Of a stretch of 64,000 nucleotides of DNA, positions 1 to 9,478 are shown in pieces; position 1 is the stretch's first letter, and each line of letters opens with the position of its first letter. The DNA lies in contig CM049314.1 in assembly GCA_026874595.1 (NCBI GenBank), positions 63,028,800 through 63,092,799 on the forward strand, read 5' to 3'. The position numbers and the translations under genes are program-made. The notes beneath the pieces are model-generated. The model made no database searches. It saw only the letters and a list, made by a program, of their open reading frames with translations, and was not told the DNA's origin. The stretch comes from Sipunculus nudus. Lineage: Eukaryota; Annelida; Sipuncula; Golfingiida; Sipunculidae.

Positions 1-841
1 TTTACTGAGTCCATGGTTTGTATAAAAAAACCATAAAGTCCAGTTCCTTCAGAGATCTCTGGTTACTGTTTTGTGTAGAATCTAGCGTATGGTTAGTACC
101 ATATAGATCTAGTCTTTCTGAGTTTACCGATCTTCAACTGATCTTGCTTGTCTGCGACCCGGGTAGGTTTACGTTCACATGCATGCAATAACGCTCTTTG
201 TTTATGTAGAGCTTAGAGTCCTTGACCTTGCTCGTGTAGCAACGGTTTCACGGCTTACGGCGGTTATGTATCTAGGTCAAGCTGAACTAGGCCGGCAGGT
301 GACGAGCGCGCTCTCTCACTTTATCACCAATACGAAGCTCCGTCGGCAGCACGGCTGAGTTCTCATGAGCTGGGTCCTTGCCTCATGTAGAAGCTTGCTT
401 CTATGCCGTTCCTGGCGTTTCAATGTTCCTACTCCCGTTCGTGCGTGCTGCCACCTCAAGCTTCAAGACCCAACTGAACCAACATTCAGCGTCTCTTCTT
501 GAAGTCTGACGTCACAATAGCCTGTTCACTGTGTACGGCAATCCGGTTCTCTGATTGGCTTATTTCTCAAGTGTCCCATATAAGGATATATGTGACCTAG
601 TTTGACTGTTAGCGTCACCATAGCGACCCACATACCAAATGTAATAATTACACACGATGCGTGACACGGATAAATCAGCTGATAGCCGATGGGATTCCAT
701 ACAAGAATACACAATATATATATACAATCAAGACCTGTCAACGCTTTAGGATGACGCTTCACGTCAATATCAATAGAGAACAGACTTCGTTAAACTATGA
801 TACAAAACACCGTACATATTGTCACCTATTGTCTGGTGACA
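1..841 (-). repeat. 3' LTR of the Ty3 element (truncated by window edge)
   Basis: It matches 5640-6481 almost base for base. I see only a one-base G insertion near 160 and a two-base AT length difference in the TA run near 720. The right end is ...GGTGACA at 841, which reads TGTCACC in element orientation and fits a TG...CA LTR. The beginning lies outside the window. Confidence 0.93.
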
Positions 842-844
842 TCA

Positions 845-857
845 CCCCCTCCTTTTA
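845..857 (-). other. polypurine tract of the Ty3 element
   Basis: On the minus strand a purine run (AAAAGGAGGGGG) lies three bases before the start of the 3' LTR. This is the expected place for the primer of plus-strand DNA synthesis. Confidence 0.75.
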
Positions 858-1050
858 AAGAAAATACACGGTATTTTCTCGATACATCGTATCGTTCTAT
901 CTCACAGGGTCCAGCTAAACATATTTACATATAGCAATACATAAAAGTCATGTAACAAGTTGTCATTAGTACATGCCCACGGTCTATGACACAGGGCAAA
1001 ATCCTGTACATGTTTAGACTTACCTGGCTAGACATTAAGCTCATTACATC

Positions 1051-1626
1051 CTAACACTCAGGCAGTCTGCTAAGAAAATCAGGTCCATGGTTTAGTTTAC
1101 CTGACACTGCTTCAATATCAAATCTAAACTCTTGTAGAACCAGTGCCCATCTCATTATTCTCTTATTAGCATATTTTGATTTGCTAATACACTTTAATGG
1201 TTTGTGGTCGGTCTGAATGGTGAACGGTCTACAAGCCAGGTACATCTCAAATTTCTGTACAGACCATACAATTGCTAATGACTCTTTCTCGATGGTGGAG
1301 TAATTTCTCTCCCCGGGCAATAGTTTACGACTGGCATAAGCTACTGGGTGCATGATCCCCTCGTGTCTTTGCATCAGGATACAGCCAATACCCACATCAG
1401 ATGCATCACATTTCAAATAAAATCGTTTACTGAAATCAGGTAGCTTCAGTATGGGAGGGTCTGACAGTTTAGCCTTTAGAGAACAGTACGCGTTCTCGTG
1501 TACGGGTTTCCAGTCTAGTTTGTTAGGTTGACCTTTACGCGTTAGATCAGTCAAGGGCACCGCTATTTCCGCATAGTTTGGCACGAATTTTCGATAGTAC
1601 CCTGTAAGACCTAGGAATGCTCGCAA
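1051..1626 (-). CDS. RT thumb/connection remnant plus RNase H of the Ty3 element
   Basis: The 191-codon frame opens in the typical end of a Ty3 reverse transcriptase (LRAFLGLTGYYRKF, preceded in frame by P-K-T-K-K). It continues through the connection into an RNase H domain with D74 in CDAS, E113/E115, D140 in TDHKPL and D183 in the GPDFLSR motif near the end. The usual catalytic acidic residues therefore appear intact. The fingers and palm that should precede it are missing. The frame differs from that of the upstream integrase, consistent with a deletion that also broke the frame. The listed start is only the first Met in the frame. The domain would normally be released from a Pol polyprotein and degrade RNA in the RNA-DNA hybrid. 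Confidence 0.9.
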   Translation of the reverse strand: MRAFLGLTGYYRKFVPNYAEIAVPLTDLTRKGQPNKLDWKPVHENAYCSLKAKLSDPPILKLPDFSKRFYLKCDASDVGIGCILMQRHEGIMHPVAYASRKLLPGERNYSTIEKESLAIVWSVQKFEMYLACRPFTIQTDHKPLKCISKSKYANKRIMRWALVLQEFRFDIEAVSGKLNHGPDFLSRLPEC

Positions 1627-1648
1627 AGCCTTCTTTGTCTTAGGTCTA
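1627..1648 (-). other. junction where the RT core is missing
   Basis: The integrase frame stops at 1649. Within about 20 bases downstream on the minus strand the sequence is already coding for the RT thumb in another frame. A complete element needs about 200-250 codons of RT fingers and palm here. I read this as an internal deletion breakpoint, not a natural gene boundary. Confidence 0.75.
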
Positions 1649-4609
1649 TCAGTGCTCTGTTTCCCCGTCTACACCGTCAGGATCATGTATAGAATCAGGT
1701 GCGCCCTTGGCTACCGCTGCCAGAATATGCTGGGGCTCGTTTCTAGCATGGTACCGTTTCAGCATATTCACGTGGAAGGTTTTAACCTTATCGCCAATCT
1801 TAATCCGATAGTCTAAGTCCCCAACCCTGTTTACAATAGTATAGGGGCCTTTCCACTGTACCATTAATTTGTTCCGCTCCGTCGGGAGTAACAACAAAAC
1901 TTCGTCTCCGGCCTCAAACCTGCGCGTGCATTTACCTCTATCATATAACAGTCTGTGTCTGTTCGCTGATTTGTTCAACGCCTCTCTAGCTAACGCGCAT
2001 GTGTCGCTTAGTTTGTCTTGTAGGTCCAGGACGTATTGGTACGTGGTTTTAGTCTCGACGCTAGTATCTCGCTTGGTCCACAGATCCCTTAGAATCCGCA
2101 TCGGTCCTCTAACGATCCTACCATAGAGCAACTCAAAGGGTGAGAACCCTGTGCTCTCATGTGGCGCTTCTCGGTACGCAAAAAGCACGGCGCTGAGGTA
2201 CCGATCCCAATCTCGCGGTCTTTCCTCGCACATCCGTTTCAACATTAACTTTAACGTTCCATTGAATCTCTCCACCATTCCGTTGCACATAGGATGGTAA
2301 GGAGTAGTGGTGAGCTGTCTTACAGACAAAACACGGCTAACTTCTCGCATGAGGTCTGACGTAAATTGTGTTCCCATGTCAGTAAGCACCTCTGACGGCA
2401 CTCCTAACCGCGCATAAATATCAACTAGCGCATCAGCCACAGAGACTGTATCTATGTTCTTTAAAGCAACAGCCTCCGGATATCTAGTGGCATAATCCAT
2501 AACGGTCAGAATATACCTGTGACCTCTCTCAGACGCTGGATGGATCGGCCCAACCAGATCCATCGAAATTCTACGCCAGGGCTCATCAATTAATGGCATC
2601 TGGCCTAACGTAGCTCCAGGCACCTTGCCTTTCGGTATGGTTTTCTGGCAAATGGGACAGGACTTGCAAAACTCAGCAATGTCATTATACATCCCTTTCC
2701 AGAAAAACTGAGTTCTCACGCGGTCGTGCGTTTTGTCTATGCCCTGATGGCCCGCCATAACCGCTTCGTGGCCCATCCTCATTACGTCGTACCGTAACGT
2801 CTGAGGTACCACCACTCGAGATCCATCTTGATCTCCCCGTTTATCACTCACAACCCGAACTAAATATCCGTCCTCAATTCTAAATGGACTATCATTTCTA
2901 GCCTCTCTAGCTAGCCTCCAATACGGCGCTAAAGACCCATCCTCCTCCTGCGCCTTCAAGAATTCGGCCGGACTCACATCGGCAACTGGGCTTGCAACAT
3001 TCAAGCTACGCGTCGGTATCTGTTTCTCTCGTGCAGCGCTCCGTGTCTCCACCGCGGACGACACCTCCTTTTGTGACTCTACACCGTCACACACTATGCC
3101 TGAGGACCGCTCAGACTTCCACGTCGGGTCCGGATCATACGGATCACGCGCTCCCGCTACGTTACCTAGCGCTAAATCACATACAGCATCCCCGACCACC
3201 ATTGCCTCGATAGTACCGACAAAGTACGCACAGTCCACATTAATCCTAGCCGTAGGAAATTGTCTTACAGACCCGTCGAACAACCTACACTCGACCTGGT
3301 GTCCGGTGAACTGATTCGGCTCCACGTACGACTCACGTATTCCTGCCGAGGAACATCCCGAATCCCGCAGCACCCTCGCTGACTTACCATTCACCAGCCC
3401 TTCACACACAGGTAACGAGATTCCGCCTTCTGTCTGGGCAGCAAATCCTAACGACTGACTCGGACTCTCTACTTCCGGTTTCACCGCACCGACTGTCTCC
3501 GTTTCCGCCTCGACTACTGCCATTGACATAGTCTCCGGTTTCTGTTTTGGGTTATACGAGGGGCTAAAATTACTCCTATACCTCTGCTGATCGCCAGCAG
3601 CACGCCCTACTTGAGGGGAAGACCTAGGCCTCGACCGGGCACTAGTCTTACATTCCCGCGCCTTATGTCCCAGTTCATTACATAAATAACATCTGATGCC
3701 TCCTGATGGCTTAAATGTCTGACCGTCCGGACTGCGCTCAACCTCTCGCTTCTCTCTAGGCTGAGATACCGGTTGCGCTGGACGCGGCACATTATTGCCA
3801 TAACGAGGACCTGCTGTAAGGCTGTGTACACCGTGAGCCTCCGTATAACTCTCGGCTAAGTCTACCATACTATCAAAGTAACGACACCGTCTCTCTTTCA
3901 AAAACATAGAGAGATCCCTACTACAGCAGTTTACGAACTGCTCACACATCAACAGGTTAACTACCCCGTCGTAGTCACCTCCGACCCCTGCCATCCCTAT
4001 CCAATGGTCTAGGTATCCACTCAGTCTCACCGCAAACTGACTCGGCGTTTCGCCTCGCTCAGGCCTACAAGTCCGAAACTTGTGTCGATAACCCTCTTCG
4101 GTCATTTGGTATCGCTTTAACAAGGCTATCTTTAACTTATCGTAATCCATGGCCTCACTAACCGATAACTGTGTGTAAGTCCCTAGCGCCTTACCCCGCA
4201 GTAACGGACTCAGGTGTAACGCCCAATTCTCCCTATCATAGCCTTGACATACAGCTAATCGTTCAAATCGCTCAAGAAACGCATCTAGCTGATCGTGAGC
4301 CTCATGAAAAGGTGGAAGCTGGATTTTCGGGAATACATCCCTACTTCTCTCTTCTTTAACCCCAGAGTCAGACTTTAACCTTAGAACCTCTAGTTCGTGG
4401 GCTCTAGCCTCTCGCTCGCGCTCTAATTCCCGCTGCTCACGCTCTAATTCCCGCTCTAATTCCCGCTGTTCCTTCTCTATTTCACGTTGCCTAGCTCTTT
4501 CCTCACGTTCCTCATCCGCACGCCGTCTAGCCTCAACATAATCTTGTAAAGCCTGGTCCTTAAGCCCCAAGGCCTGTCCGCATCTAACAAGTGACTCTAA
4601 CGTTTCCAT
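1649..4609 (-). CDS. Gag-protease-integrase polyprotein of the Ty3 element
   Basis: 986 codons, Met start at 4609. Residues 28-80 form a charged Arg/Glu coiled coil. Residues about 95-260 are the capsid-like region, and its C-terminal half (about 165-258, around LLMCEQFVNCC) resembles a SCAN domain. A CCHC zinc knuckle is C307-C310-H315-C320. An aspartic protease active site, DSG, is at 416-418 in the RVLRDSG context. Integrase follows directly: zinc-binding H614/H621/C648/C651, catalytic D684, D744 and E780 with 35 residues between the last two, and a GPY/F module at about 915-950. No RT lies between protease and integrase. Gag would form particles, protease would cut the polyprotein and integrase would insert the cDNA. 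The frame is uninterrupted, which fits a young insertion. Confidence 0.95.
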   Translation of the reverse strand: METLESLVRCGQALGLKDQALQDYVEARRRADEEREERARQREIEKEQRELERELEREQRELEREREARAHELEVLRLKSDSGVKEERSRDVFPKIQLPPFHEAHDQLDAFLERFERLAVCQGYDRENWALHLSPLLRGKALGTYTQLSVSEAMDYDKLKIALLKRYQMTEEGYRHKFRTCRPERGETPSQFAVRLSGYLDHWIGMAGVGGDYDGVVNLLMCEQFVNCCSRDLSMFLKERRCRYFDSMVDLAESYTEAHGVHSLTAGPRYGNNVPRPAQPVSQPREKREVERSPDGQTFKPSGGIRCYLCNELGHKARECKTSARSRPRSSPQVGRAAGDQQRYRSNFSPSYNPKQKPETMSMAVVEAETETVGAVKPEVESPSQSLGFAAQTEGGISLPVCEGLVNGKSARVLRDSGCSSAGIRESYVEPNQFTGHQVECRLFDGSVRQFPTARINVDCAYFVGTIEAMVVGDAVCDLALGNVAGARDPYDPDPTWKSERSSGIVCDGVESQKEVSSAVETRSAAREKQIPTRSLNVASPVADVSPAEFLKAQEEDGSLAPYWRLAREARNDSPFRIEDGYLVRVVSDKRGDQDGSRVVVPQTLRYDVMRMGHEAVMAGHQGIDKTHDRVRTQFFWKGMYNDIAEFCKSCPICQKTIPKGKVPGATLGQMPLIDEPWRRISMDLVGPIHPASERGHRYILTVMDYATRYPEAVALKNIDTVSVADALVDIYARLGVPSEVLTDMGTQFTSDLMREVSRVLSVRQLTTTPYHPMCNGMVERFNGTLKLMLKRMCEERPRDWDRYLSAVLFAYREAPHESTGFSPFELLYGRIVRGPMRILRDLWTKRDTSVETKTTYQYVLDLQDKLSDTCALAREALNKSANRHRLLYDRGKCTRRFEAGDEVLLLLPTERNKLMVQWKGPYTIVNRVGDLDYRIKIGDKVKTFHVNMLKRYHARNEPQHILAAVAKGAPDSIHDPDGVDGETEH

Positions 4610-5579
4610 GGTAACGCTCTAACCTAGTAAGATTCCAGTATCTAGTAATATCCGCTCTTAAAAATCCGTAAATACGTACTGTTAAAGCCAACCTAACGAA
4701 CCGGCGGTATCCGTACAATAACACTACGGTAGCTCTACGCATCAAAATTCTACTTATACGGACGGACGGACGGAAGGTCGGACGAAGGGTCAGACGGATG
4801 GACGGATGGATATCAAGATATCAATAAACACCATGCACCTATGATTACCATGCCCATCGGGAGGGGTAAACTTACCTGTCAAGAGACCCTACCACGTGAC
4901 CAATCACAAACTAGTGTAGAAAAAATTATACCAGGGCGTATCTAACAACATCAAAAGTTTTCACTCTAATCTGGGTTTATATCAACCCAATAATGATGTC
5001 CAGGTATCACTGAACTAGCATTTCTCACAAAACATGCATGTGTTCTAGCCAAATCTACAAGGTATATGCCGATCTTGAAACAATGTTGTGCTTCAGGTAA
5101 TATTCTCACTGAATAAATATTAACTCCTAACAGTGGGGTAATTTCATTGTGCAAGTATACACTACAACATCAGTTTGGTGTCATTTCAAATTATTAATTC
5201 AGACCAACTCTAGTTTGAGTATATGAATGTCTGGTTTCAGTACTGTTTTCTCAGTTCAAAACTTCTGAAACTTACTGTAATTAGCCAGTTTTTTAAGGCT
5301 AATTATATCCTGGCACGCTCGCCATACAATGTCACCCCTAACTTAACATGAAAACTTTACAACGGATATATCCTATAAAACCATACGATGGGTTTACGCT
5401 CGCCACTTGATTTCACTCATCAAGAAATTAGATCCCAGTCATTTCAGGTGACATTTCCAGGTTCTTTTAAGGACGTGTATTAAAATACCAGACAATCATA
5501 CACCCAGATCAATAGAAACTATGAGACATCAGGTTAAATTCACAAATATAATTCAAGACAATACTTACAGAGACACCAA
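4610..5579 (-). other. untranslated leader and likely primer-binding region of the Ty3 element
   Basis: About 970 bases between the 5' LTR and gag carry no convincing frame. The minus strand just inside the LTR (5579 downward) reads TTGGTGTCTCTGTAA. It contains a TGG start that could pair with the CCA end of a tRNA, so I take it as the primer-binding site; the tRNA is not identified. A short GGAC/GGAT-type tandem run lies at about 4755-4810. Confidence 0.6.
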
Positions 5580-6481
5580 TGTGAGTGTGTGCGTTGATGT
5601 GTCAATACGACAGTTCTTCACATTAAAATTACAGGATATTTTACTGAGTCCATGGTTTGTATAAAAAAACCATAAAGTCCAGTTCCTTCAGAGATCTCTG
5701 GTTACTGTTTTGTGTAGAATCTAGCGTATGGTTAGTACCATATAGATCTAGTCTTTCTGAGTTTACCGATCTTCAACTGATCTTGCTTGTCTGCGACCCG
5801 GTAGGTTTACGTTCACATGCATGCAATAACGCTCTTTGTTTATGTAGAGCTTAGAGTCCTTGACCTTGCTCGTGTAGCAACGGTTTCACGGCTTACGGCG
5901 GTTATGTATCTAGGTCAAGCTGAACTAGGCCGGCAGGTGACGAGCGCGCTCTCTCACTTTATCACCAATACGAAGCTCCGTCGGCAGCACGGCTGAGTTC
6001 TCATGAGCTGGGTCCTTGCCTCATGTAGAAGCTTGCTTCTATGCCGTTCCTGGCGTTTCAATGTTCCTACTCCCGTTCGTGCGTGCTGCCACCTCAAGCT
6101 TCAAGACCCAACTGAACCAACATTCAGCGTCTCTTCTTGAAGTCTGACGTCACAATAGCCTGTTCACTGTGTACGGCAATCCGGTTCTCTGATTGGCTTA
6201 TTTCTCAAGTGTCCCATATAAGGATATATGTGACCTAGTTTGACTGTTAGCGTCACCATAGCGACCCACATACCAAATGTAATAATTACACACGATGCGT
6301 GACACGGATAAATCAGCTGATAGCCGATGGGATTCCATACAAGAATACACAATATATATATATACAATCAAGACCTGTCAACGCTTTAGGATGACGCTTC
6401 ACGTCAATATCAATAGAGAACAGACTTCGTTAAACTATGATACAAAACACCGTACATATTGTCACCTATTGTCTGGTGACA
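5580..6481 (-). repeat. 5' LTR of the Ty3 element
   Basis: About 902 bases, starting TGTGAG and ending GGTGACA on the plus strand, giving short inverted TGT...ACA ends. It matches the left LTR except for two small indels. A CATATAAGG sequence near 6215-6224 and a run of TA near 6350-6362 are possible promoter parts. The left boundary is inferred from the TG and the adjacent primer-binding-like sequence. Confidence 0.88.
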
Positions 6482-6533
6482 ACAGGACATAGAAAAACAT
6501 AGGAATAACATGTCCAAACATAATTTGTATATT

Positions 6534-6582
<49 letters not shown>

Positions 6583-6634
6583 AAGCCATAAAAAAATTAC
6601 TTCTGATTTTCATTGATACTGTGATTATATTTTA

Positions 6635-6673
<39 letters not shown>

Positions 6674-8600
6674 CTTATAGATAAACCGCACATTTAATCA
6701 TGCCATTTAGGCGAGTGCCTAAAATTACGTCAAAATATCTAGTAAATAATGTAATGCGGTTGTTATTTTGTGTGCGAGGGTTTCAAATGAGCGGTTCGTG
6801 AAAGGGTAAGAACCGCGAAAATATAACCTTTATGCATAAATCACCTCATTTGCAAAGTCAAAGGGTAATTTGAATTGTGGCCTCATTGGCATTTTATTTA
6901 AACGTTGGGAGGCAAAAGAATGATTTTATGTTACCTGTTTATCAATAAGGGTATTATAGGTAACTTTTTCACATTATCTACCTATAGGGATCCAGAAGGT
7001 GTAAACTCGCTGTCGTGTTGTTAAGATGGAGCGCGCATATTAAATAGCATTGTGATAATGTACACACTGTGTATAGGTTACTGTATCACGAAAATGCGAC
7101 CCTCGTGAAACATGAAAAAGGTGAAAATCACGAAATAATAGTCTGGCGAATATAAAGGCAATCACAGTATTTCAGGGTATTCTGGGCATTTTTTGTTGCA
7201 AATTTCACTGACCCCCCCCCCCCCCCCCCCCTTCTTTGAGCCGAAACAACTATTTTTAGTTTTCTAAACCAAATTTTGCGGCAAGGACCGCTTCCTTTAT
7301 AGACCAGAGGACTTTTTTGTTAGGTTTCTTTAAGTATTCCTGGGTTGGACCCTCGCCCCTAAAAAATTCTTGATCCGCCCCTGAAAGGTATGTACGAATT
7401 TGGGTGAAACTGTGTGGATGGTTTGGTAAATAGCAATAGAAGCTCCATTTAAATTTTGGCGATTATCTGTTTAAAAATAACATGCTTTTAAATTAAAAGA
7501 CTTTATACCGTTATGCCTTAGGGCCACACCCATTTAACGAGGTTTGGGGCGGTCTCTGTTTTACAATTCACCTGCGGTTGGGCCATGGAGTCAATGAACC
7601 GTGACACACATTTTCTCTGTAGCACATATCAAGGTTTGATTTGTATCCAAGTGGATATATACATTAGGTCTCTTATTAATTTACTAACTATGTTTAAGAA
7701 ATATGAGTGCATATAAGCATGATTCCATACTTCGAGGTAACGCAGTCCGGAAGGTTTGCGCTGCACCCTTAGTTATATAACTTACCAATAGATGGCAGTA
7801 ACTTTCAGTCGTTTTGCCAAACAGCCAGCGTCAAGCGAAAGAAAAGCCAGTCTACGTACGCCTTTGACATTACTTTCAGAGTTGGAGCAAGCCAACTCCA
7901 CCCGCTGGATTATACTTAAACATAATCCAGAACTGTAGTATTCAACATCGTCCAGAGTATGTATTCATAGAGCACTGATTGTAAAGTGATTCCCTGCTTT
8001 GATTGTTTCATTAACGTTTATATGTACCAGGGGTCAATCTTATAGTGTAGAGGTAGTGTTGGGAGCAGGGCAGAACGTTTTCAACAAACGTTGGTCAAAG
8101 TGTGGTAACCATTTAAATTTATTTATAACCCCTAAGCAAATTTGCCCCAAGAAAACTTCATAAATGCATATAAAATATTATGGTAATTAATGCTAATATT
8201 AAGAATAGGTAAACTTTGATCTGTGTGAGAGCCACGCGTTTCTACCAAGTTGTGCTCATATTACCATCCGCCAATACAAGCCGTACAATACGCAAATAAA
8301 TACCAATTATTTTTGTTTGTAATGTTCTCTCTTAGTATATCGAATGTTATATTATAAGAGCTATCAGGGCTAGTTATGGGCAGCAGATAACAATGAAACA
8401 AACTTTTTAATTTATTTAATAAATTGCAAGTTATTTATTTTTATTTATGGTACATTTTGTATACGCTATATTTGTTTTGTTTATGTTATATTTGTTCAGT
8501 TTTTTTTAAGATGAGTCATATGCTGTATGTAATATTGAAAACCGTGGTACACATATTATTTTAATATTAATACAATTCTCTTGTCTCTGTTACTACTATC
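6482..8600. other. intergenic AT-rich DNA with simple repeats
   Basis: No supported gene. It contains (TA)n at about 6537-6578 and 6641-6672 and a run of C at 7213-7231. Two adjacent hairpins at 7879-7930 are listed separately. An isolated CTCF-like word, AATAGATGGCAGTA, lies near 7787-7800. Confidence 0.6.
7879..7930. repeat. two adjacent perfect hairpins
   Basis: GAGTTGG (7879-7885) pairs with CCAACTC (7892-7898) across six bases. Six bases later CTGGATTAT (7905-7913) pairs with ATAATCCAG (7922-7930) across eight bases. Function unknown. Confidence 0.6.
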
Positions 8601-8627
8601 CTGTAATTTAATGTTTGTAAGCACGGT

Positions 8628-8945
8628 ATGTCCCGTTATTTTTATACTTATCTAGTAGAAATAAGGTTAAACCGGGAACAACGGAAACAAAACAGAAACA
8701 CATATAATATTCTAAACATGCGACAGCCGCTCTTGATCAGACCAACGAGAGGGGGTATCCTGCGTGCATGGTGTAATCAAACCTCCGAGAACGGGTGTCA
8801 CATGTTTCAAATTTGCGAGCTGGATTCACAATGCGATACCACGCTCTCTTGTCCTGATCACAGGCACTGTTTCCAGCACTTAAATGGCTTAGAAACTGTA
8901 AACGTACTAAGTATGGGCGATATACCAGTTATAAAAGAACTTTAA
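8628..8945 (+). CDS. possible small ORF, unrecognised
   Basis: An open frame of 105 codons in otherwise stop-rich DNA, with six cysteines in its second half. I recognise no domain, see no splice context or signal peptide, and the last 12 codons lie in the inverted repeat starting at 8911. It may be chance or a decayed repeat-encoded frame. Confidence 0.12.
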   Translation: MSRYFYTYLVEIRLNREQRKQNRNTYNILNMRQPLLIRPTRGGILRAWCNQTSENGCHMFQICELDSQCDTTLSCPDHRHCFQHLNGLETVNVLSMGDIPVIKEL

Positions 8946-9010
8946 TTACTGGTATATCGCCCCATACTGTAACTCAGAACTATTATTACTAGTATATCGC
9001 CTATACTCTG
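8911..9010. repeat. inverted repeat with a third diverged arm
   Basis: GTATGGGCGATATACCAGT (8911-8929) is repeated inverted at 8948-8967 with one extra base and an 18-base loop. A third, diverged copy of the right arm lies at 8989-9006. This could be a foldback or MITE terminus, or a transcribed hairpin. Confidence 0.65.
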
Positions 9011-9244
9011 AGTGTTGACAGCCTCAAAGTCATTTATTATAAGTGCTTGAAATATGTGCTTGTGGGTCTGATTACATGTGTTTGCTCGGTGCCAGCCCTG
9101 GTGGCCAGACCCAGAAAATCATGCTATACAAAGCAGCGGTTACACGAGAGAGGATCTGAAACGACTGCAGGTAATAACCGCTGCGTAAGGAGCTTAGATG
9201 AAAATGTACCAAAAAAAATTATGTGATGTGTTAAATGTTCATGT

Positions 9245-9478
9245 GAAAAGCCTGGATAAAACGGGGTAAAACGCTCGGCTTTCTCGGCTAGCGTACCGGG
9301 TTCGATTCCCGGTGTGGTTATGACAGTGGGTTGTACTGACCTGTCCAGGGCCGGTGGTCTTCTCCGGTTTCCTCCACCTCCAGACACTATCGAACGCCAC
9401 GACCAGACCAATGCATGGAAAGTGCCTAGATAAGTTATAATAACTATTTGTATAATCCATGTAAAAAAATACATGTAT
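9245..9478 (+). mobile_element. tRNA-derived SINE, family 1
   Basis: The head looks like the 3' two thirds of a tRNA: GGTAAAACGCTCGGCT, then a clear pol III B box in CGGGTTCGATTCCCGG at 9297-9312. A body follows with CTTCTCCGGTTTCCTCCACC. A second copy of the body lies at 53,270-53,460. The arrangement of tRNA head plus conserved body is that of animal SINEs. The subfamily name is not claimed. Confidence 0.75.

Larger units (their letters stand above)
1..6481 (-). mobile_element. Ty3/gypsy LTR retrotransposon, Gmr1-like gene order, RT core deleted
   Basis: Two long direct repeats (visible left part 1-841, right 5580-6481) flank minus-strand retroviral-type genes. In element orientation the order is 5' LTR, primer-binding region, leader, gag-protease-integrase (4609-1649), RT end plus RNase H (1626-1051), polypurine tract, 3' LTR. 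There is no envelope-like frame. Integrase upstream of RT/RNase H is the order described for Gmr1-like Ty3 elements; ordinary Ty3/gypsy elements have RT first. The reverse transcriptase fingers and palm, including the metal-binding YxDD motif, are absent, so the copy cannot reverse-transcribe by itself. The window cuts off roughly 60 bases of the left LTR, so the target-site duplication cannot be checked. Confidence 0.93.

Noticed and set aside
1869-3314. Plus-strand frames inside the retrotransposon
   Set aside because: They are shadows opposite the 986-codon polyprotein with no recognisable features.
1-6481. An envelope gene that would make the element retrovirus-like
   Set aside because: No frame of suitable length lies between RNase H and the 3' LTR (842-1050 is too short) or elsewhere in the element.
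9280-9325. A functional tRNA gene
   Set aside because: The B box is excellent but the acceptor stem and anticodon arm do not close, and the body continues into a SINE with a second genomic copy.
9124-9474. Minus-strand frame of 116 codons over 9,124-9,474
   Set aside because: It is antisense to a tRNA-derived SINE. The TPGIEPGT-like peptide is the translation of the B box, a common artefact.
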